A stretch of DNA of 25,955 nt from CAG-791 sp045117315. Lineage in GTDB: Bacteria; Bacillota; Clostridia; Lachnospirales; Lachnospiraceae. The notes below the pieces were generated by a model, which was not told the origin of the DNA, did not search any database, and saw nothing but the letters and a program-made list of their open reading frames with translations. Shown here piece after piece: positions 22,527 to 25,955 of this stretch. Within the stretch, counting starts at the first letter, position 1; each line of letters begins with the position of its first letter. Made by a program: the position numbers and the translations under genes. Location of the stretch: positions 1 to 25,955 of the forward strand of contig JBGUNJ010000205.1 in NCBI GenBank assembly GCA_045117315.1, given 5' to 3'.

Positions 22527-25500
22527 TCAGTCGGCGAGGTCCTTGTCATCGATCAGGTCGACACTGACCATGGTGGAGACGCCCTTTTCCTGCATGGTGA
22601 TGCCGTAGAGCCTGTCCGCCTGTTCCATGGTGCCGCGCCTGTGGGTGATGACAATAAACTGTGTATTCTCTGTCAGGTTATGGAGATACTGGGCAAATCT
22701 GCCCACATTGCTCTCGTCCAGCGCCGCCTCGATCTCGTCCAGAAGACAGAAGGGGGACGGCTTGAGGCTCTGGATGGCAAAGAGCAGGGCGATAGCAGTC
22801 AGCGCCTTCTCTCCGCCGGAGAGCTGCATCATATTCTGGAGTTTCTTGCCCGGAGGCTGCGCGATCACACGCACGCCGGCCTCCAGGATGTCAACATCCT
22901 CCATGAGTTCCAGTCTGCCCCCGCCGCCTCCGAAGAGTTCGGCGAAAACCTTGTCAAAGGCCTTCTGTATGTCCGCAAACTGTTCCCTGAACTGTTTTCT
23001 CATGGCCTCATCCAGTTCGGCGACGATCTTCTCCAGAGAACCAGCGGCCTCTGTCAGGTCATCGTATTGTCCCTTCAGGAAGGTGTAGCGCTCCATCAGT
23101 TCCTTATATTCTTCAATGGCCGCGACATTCACACTGCCCAGCGCCCTGATCTGAGAGCGGAGGCGGGCGATTTCCTTTTTCATGGCGGCCAGATCGGTCA
23201 GTGTCTCGTCCCGAAGTGCCGGGGCGTCAGAGGGAGTCAGTTCATACTCCTCCCACATGTAAGCCGCCTTCTGGTCAACGGCCTCCTCCAGTCTCTCCCT
23301 GCGGGAAGACAGCCTGTAGCACTCCTTGTCAAGTCCGGAGATCACCTCAGAGACATTCTCCCTCTCCCGGGCTGCCTCTTCCTGTTTTTCCTCCAGCTCC
23401 TCTGCCTCTTTCCTGAGCGAGCGCAGGACATCCTCATCGGAGCTTTTTGACCCCTCCGATGCCTGAGCTTCCTCAGTCAGGCTTCTGATGCGGTCCATTC
23501 TCTCTTCGATCCCGGAGCGGTCAGTCTCCAGACCCTGAGTCACTGTCATCAGGTCGCCGCGGAACCCTTCCAGCTCCCGGCGGATCCGCCCCGCATTCTG
23601 TTCCTGGAAACGGAGTTCCTGTTCAAGCCGGCTCTTCTCCAGCTCCAGTTTGGAAAGCAGAGCCGAATCCTTCTCAGCGTCCCCCTCTCTGGCAGCCAGG
23701 CCGTCCTGGAGCGAAGAGACAGAAACCGAAAGTTCCTCCTCCTTCTTTTCACTCTGAGTCAGTTCAGATTCCGCTGACAGGCAGGCCGCCTCCGTCGAGG
23801 AGATCCTCTCTTTCAGAGCCCTGAGCTCCTGACGCATGTTTTCCGCATTGCCGGAAGCCTCCTGCAGCTTCTGCTCCTCCTGCTGGATCCTGATCCTAAG
23901 GGTGTTCTGGCGGATAAAAGTCTCCTGCAGGGTCCTCTTGTTTTCATCCAGCTTTCTGCGGAGGACATTTCTGCTTTCTTTGGTATCCTCGATGGCCTTT
24001 TCCTGGCGCTCCACTTCCTGCCGGAAGTGTTCTGTGCTTGCCGCCAGTTCTTCCATCTCACGGCGTCTGCCCAGGAGATTGCTGGCATTTTTGTATGTGC
24101 CGCCGCTGATCGCGCCGCCGGGCGCGAACAGTTCGCCTTCCAGGGTAACCATCCGGACTCCCCTGCCCGACCGCCTTGCAATAGCGACCGCGTGGTCAAA
24201 TGTATCCACAATCAGGGTCCTGCCAAGGAGAGACTCCGCCACCTGCCGGCAGCCCTCCGCTGTCCTGACCAGGGTGTCGGCCGTCCCGATCACCCCGTCC
24301 TGGCCGAGAATCTTCTGATCGATGGAGGCTCCCCCGGCGCGGATACCGGAAAGAGGCAGGAAGGTTGCCCTGCCCGCCTTCTCGCGCTTAAGGATCTCGA
24401 TCAGGCGTCTGGCCGTCTCTTCGTCCTTTGTCACGATATTCTGGATACTGCCGCCCAGAGCGACCTCTATGGCGGTTTCATATTTCTTTTCAGTCTTGAG
24501 CAGATCTGCCACGGTTCCTATAATTCCGGGTTCCCGCTCCCTCTCCTGCATCACGCGCTTTACGCTGACGCCGAATCCCTCATAGCGCTCCGCCAGATTG
24601 GCCAGCGCGTCCAGTCTGGATTTTTCCTGATGATAGGAGTATTCAGCGCTGCGCAGCCTGGCATCCGCGTCTCCCAGGGATGTCTTGTGGGCAGCAATCT
24701 GGCTTTCGATCTCCTTCTGGCTCTCCTGGATGGACCGGATCTTCTCTCCGACGTCCCTGAATTCCTCTTTCAGGGCTGATATGGCATCGTCGGAATGAGC
24801 CCGCTCGTCACTTGCGGCTGAGAGTTCTCTCTCAAGTTCTTCCCTCCGCGCGGTCTCCTGCGCCTGCAGAGTCCTGAGGCTGGCCAGCTTTGACTTGATA
24901 TTGGCCCGCCTGTCCATCTCTTCCAGAATACTCTCCCTGGTCTCCTCCAGCTTTTCCCGCAGGGACTGCACATCTTCGGATGACACGCCCGCGGTCTCCC
25001 TGGCCTGTTCGTATTCCCGGCTGAGTTTTTCAAAACGTTCCTGTGCGGACCGAATCTCCTGTGAGATCGCGCGCTCCTGTGTATCGCGCTCCGCGATATC
25101 GGCCCTGAGTATTTTCTCCTGCTCGGTCAGCCGGGTGCATCTCTGCCTGGCGCCGCGGATCTGCTCCTCCAGCACTTTGATGTCGCCCTCGATCCTCCCT
25201 CGCACAATGCTTGCGTCGGTGATCCTGCTCCGGATCTTCTCGATCCTGGATTCCAGTTCCCGCCGCTCCTCCTGCATCTTTTCAATCCGGGCACGCAGGG
25301 TCTCATTTTCCGCCCGCGCGCTCTCCAGATCCTTTGCGGCCGTCTCTTCCTGAGAGACCAGTTCCTCCAGCTGGCGGGTATTGTTTTCATTTTCGATCAA
25401 AAAGGCATTGACATCCAGTCTTTTTAAAGCATCGCGCCTCTTGAGGTACTCGCGGGCTTTCTCCTGCTGCTTTTCCAGGGAGGGAATCTGTTTTTCCAGC

Positions 25501-25955
25501 TCGCCCAGAATATCCGTGATCCGCGCCAGATTGCCGCGCTCGCTTTCCAGACTCTTGAGCGTCTGTTCTTTGCGATGTTTATACTTGACGATTCCTGCGG
25601 CTTCATCAAACAAAGCCCTCCGGTCCTGTGGCTTGTCAGACAGGATCCGGTCAATCTGTCCCTGGCCGATGATCGAATAACCCTCTTTGCCTATGCCGGT
25701 GTCATAAAAGAGCTCGTTGACATCCCGCAGCCTGCACACCGTGCCGTTGAGCAGGTACTCGCTCTCGCCGCTGCGGTAGATCCGCCTGGCCACTGTGACC
25801 TCGCTGTAATCGATGGGCAGTGCCCTGTCCGTGTTATCCAGAGTGATGGCGACAAAAGCAAAGCCAAGCGGCCTGCGCGCCTGCGTCCCCGCGAAGATGA
25901 CGTCCTGCATGGAAGACCCGCGCAGCTGCTTGACTCTCTGCTCACCCAGCACCCA
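22527..25955 (-). CDS. smc: chromosome segregation protein SMC (5' end outside the window)
   Basis: The frame runs off the window edge, in phase at 25955, with WVLGEQ, the segment that follows the ATP-binding Walker A loop; about 30-50 N-terminal residues are missing. The visible 1,142 residues include the rest of the head (GYSIIGQGQIDRILS; FDEAAGIVKYKHRK), two long coiled coils rich in Glu/Arg/Leu, a hinge in the middle (GIIGTVADLLKTEKKYETAI to LIVDTFDHAVAIARR), and the C-terminal head with signature LSGGEKALTAIALL and Walker B FCLLDEIEAALDE about 70-98 residues from the end. SMC with ScpA and ScpB compacts and separates chromosomes. It is followed closely by ftsY, the normal Firmicutes order. 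Confidence 0.98.
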   Translation of the reverse strand, partial: WVLGEQRVKQLRGSSMQDVIFAGTQARRPLGFAFVAITLDNTDRALPIDYSEVTVARRIYRSGESEYLLNGTVCRLRDVNELFYDTGIGKEGYSIIGQGQIDRILSDKPQDRRALFDEAAGIVKYKHRKEQTLKSLESERGNLARITDILGELEKQIPSLEKQQEKAREYLKRRDALKRLDVNAFLIENENNTRQLEELVSQEETAAKDLESARAENETLRARIEKMQEERRELESRIEKIRSRITDASIVRGRIEGDIKVLEEQIRGARQRCTRLTEQEKILRADIAERDTQERAISQEIRSAQERFEKLSREYEQARETAGVSSEDVQSLREKLEETRESILEEMDRRANIKSKLASLRTLQAQETARREELERELSAASDERAHSDDAISALKEEFRDVGEKIRSIQESQKEIESQIAAHKTSLGDADARLRSAEYSYHQEKSRLDALANLAERYEGFGVSVKRVMQEREREPGIIGTVADLLKTEKKYETAIEVALGGSIQNIVTKDEETARRLIEILKREKAGRATFLPLSGIRAGGASIDQKILGQDGVIGTADTLVRTAEGCRQVAESLLGRTLIVDTFDHAVAIARRSGRGVRMVTLEGELFAPGGAISGGTYKNASNLLGRRREMEELAASTEHFRQEVERQEKAIEDTKESRNVLRRKLDENKRTLQETFIRQNTLRIRIQQEEQKLQEASGNAENMRQELRALKERISSTEAACLSAESELTQSEKKEEELSVSVSSLQDGLAAREGDAEKDSALLSKLELEKSRLEQELRFQEQNAGRIRRELEGFRGDLMTVTQGLETDRSGIEERMDRIRSLTEEAQASEGSKSSDEDVLRSLRKEAEELEEKQEEAARERENVSEVISGLDKECYRLSSRRERLEEAVDQKAAYMWEEYELTPSDAPALRDETLTDLAAMKKEIARLRSQIRALGSVNVAAIEEYKELMERYTFLKGQYDDLTEAAGSLEKIVAELDEAMRKQFREQFADIQKAFDKVFAELFGGGGGRLELMEDVDILEAGVRVIAQPPGKKLQNMMQLSGGEKALTAIALLFAIQSLKPSPFCLLDEIEAALDESNVGRFAQYLHNLTENTQFIVITHRRGTMEQADRLYGITMQEKGVSTMVSVDLIDDKDLAD

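Overview
The window is a compact, entirely minus-strand stretch of a moderately GC-rich Firmicutes chromosome. Gene order and protein styles suggest a Clostridia/Lachnospiraceae-type organism; this is an inference from synteny, not a taxonomic test. Read in the direction of transcription (from 25955 down to 1) it holds the conserved SRP / chromosome / ribosome block: smc (5' end cut by the window), ftsY, ilvA, a membrane-anchored GH25-like protein of unknown role, ylxM, ffh, rpsP, khpA, rimM and trmD. After a large interruption come rplS, rbgA and a fused rnhB-yraN gene. I see no convincing gene on the plus strand, no tRNA or rRNA, no insertion sequence and no CRISPR array.

The interruption (about 3.6-14.4 kb) is the striking part. 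Between trmD and rplS, which are normally neighbours in Firmicutes, sits a complete Gram-positive-style Pel exopolysaccharide locus in the order hydrolase (PelA-H-like), pelD-like, pelE-like, pelA-deacetylase-like (DUF2194), pelF, pelG, then a DUF4832-type secreted protein. PelF is the cytosolic glycosyltransferase. PelG, with PelD and PelE, would form the membrane synthase/transport complex. The deacetylase and hydrolase would trim the polymer outside the membrane. The PelD-like protein is remodelled: it has an N-terminal SDR/epimerase-like domain with a degraded NAD site, then membrane helices and a GAF domain, and it stops where the degenerate GGDEF (c-di-GMP receptor) domain should begin. 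The locus is therefore predicted not to be controlled by c-di-GMP through PelD.

The join to the housekeeping genes is visible. The first pel gene has no good start downstream of trmD; its best start is a TTG with its own Shine-Dalgarno 80 nt inside the trmD 3' end, and TrmD carries an unusual charged tail there. Several gaps inside the pel locus (5176-5411, 6936-7108, 8531-8643, 13318-13472) are 110-240 bp long and hold short tandem repeats, a dispersed repeat, or competing hairpins.

Regulatory signals: a TTGACA/TAAAAT promoter in front of ylxM-ffh predicts a nearly leaderless mRNA and overlaps a perfect inverted repeat. Rho-independent terminators lie after the GH25-like gene, after khpA and after rplS. 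rplS has its own promoter and a structured leader of about 175 nt (candidate L19 leader). Upstream of rpsP two overlapping hairpins, one followed by six U, look like a terminator/antiterminator pair. Other oddities are the RNase HII-YraN fusion, RbgA with an acidic insert, an intragenic 54-bp repeat and a long basic tail, and a GH25-like domain that seems to have lost catalytic residues.
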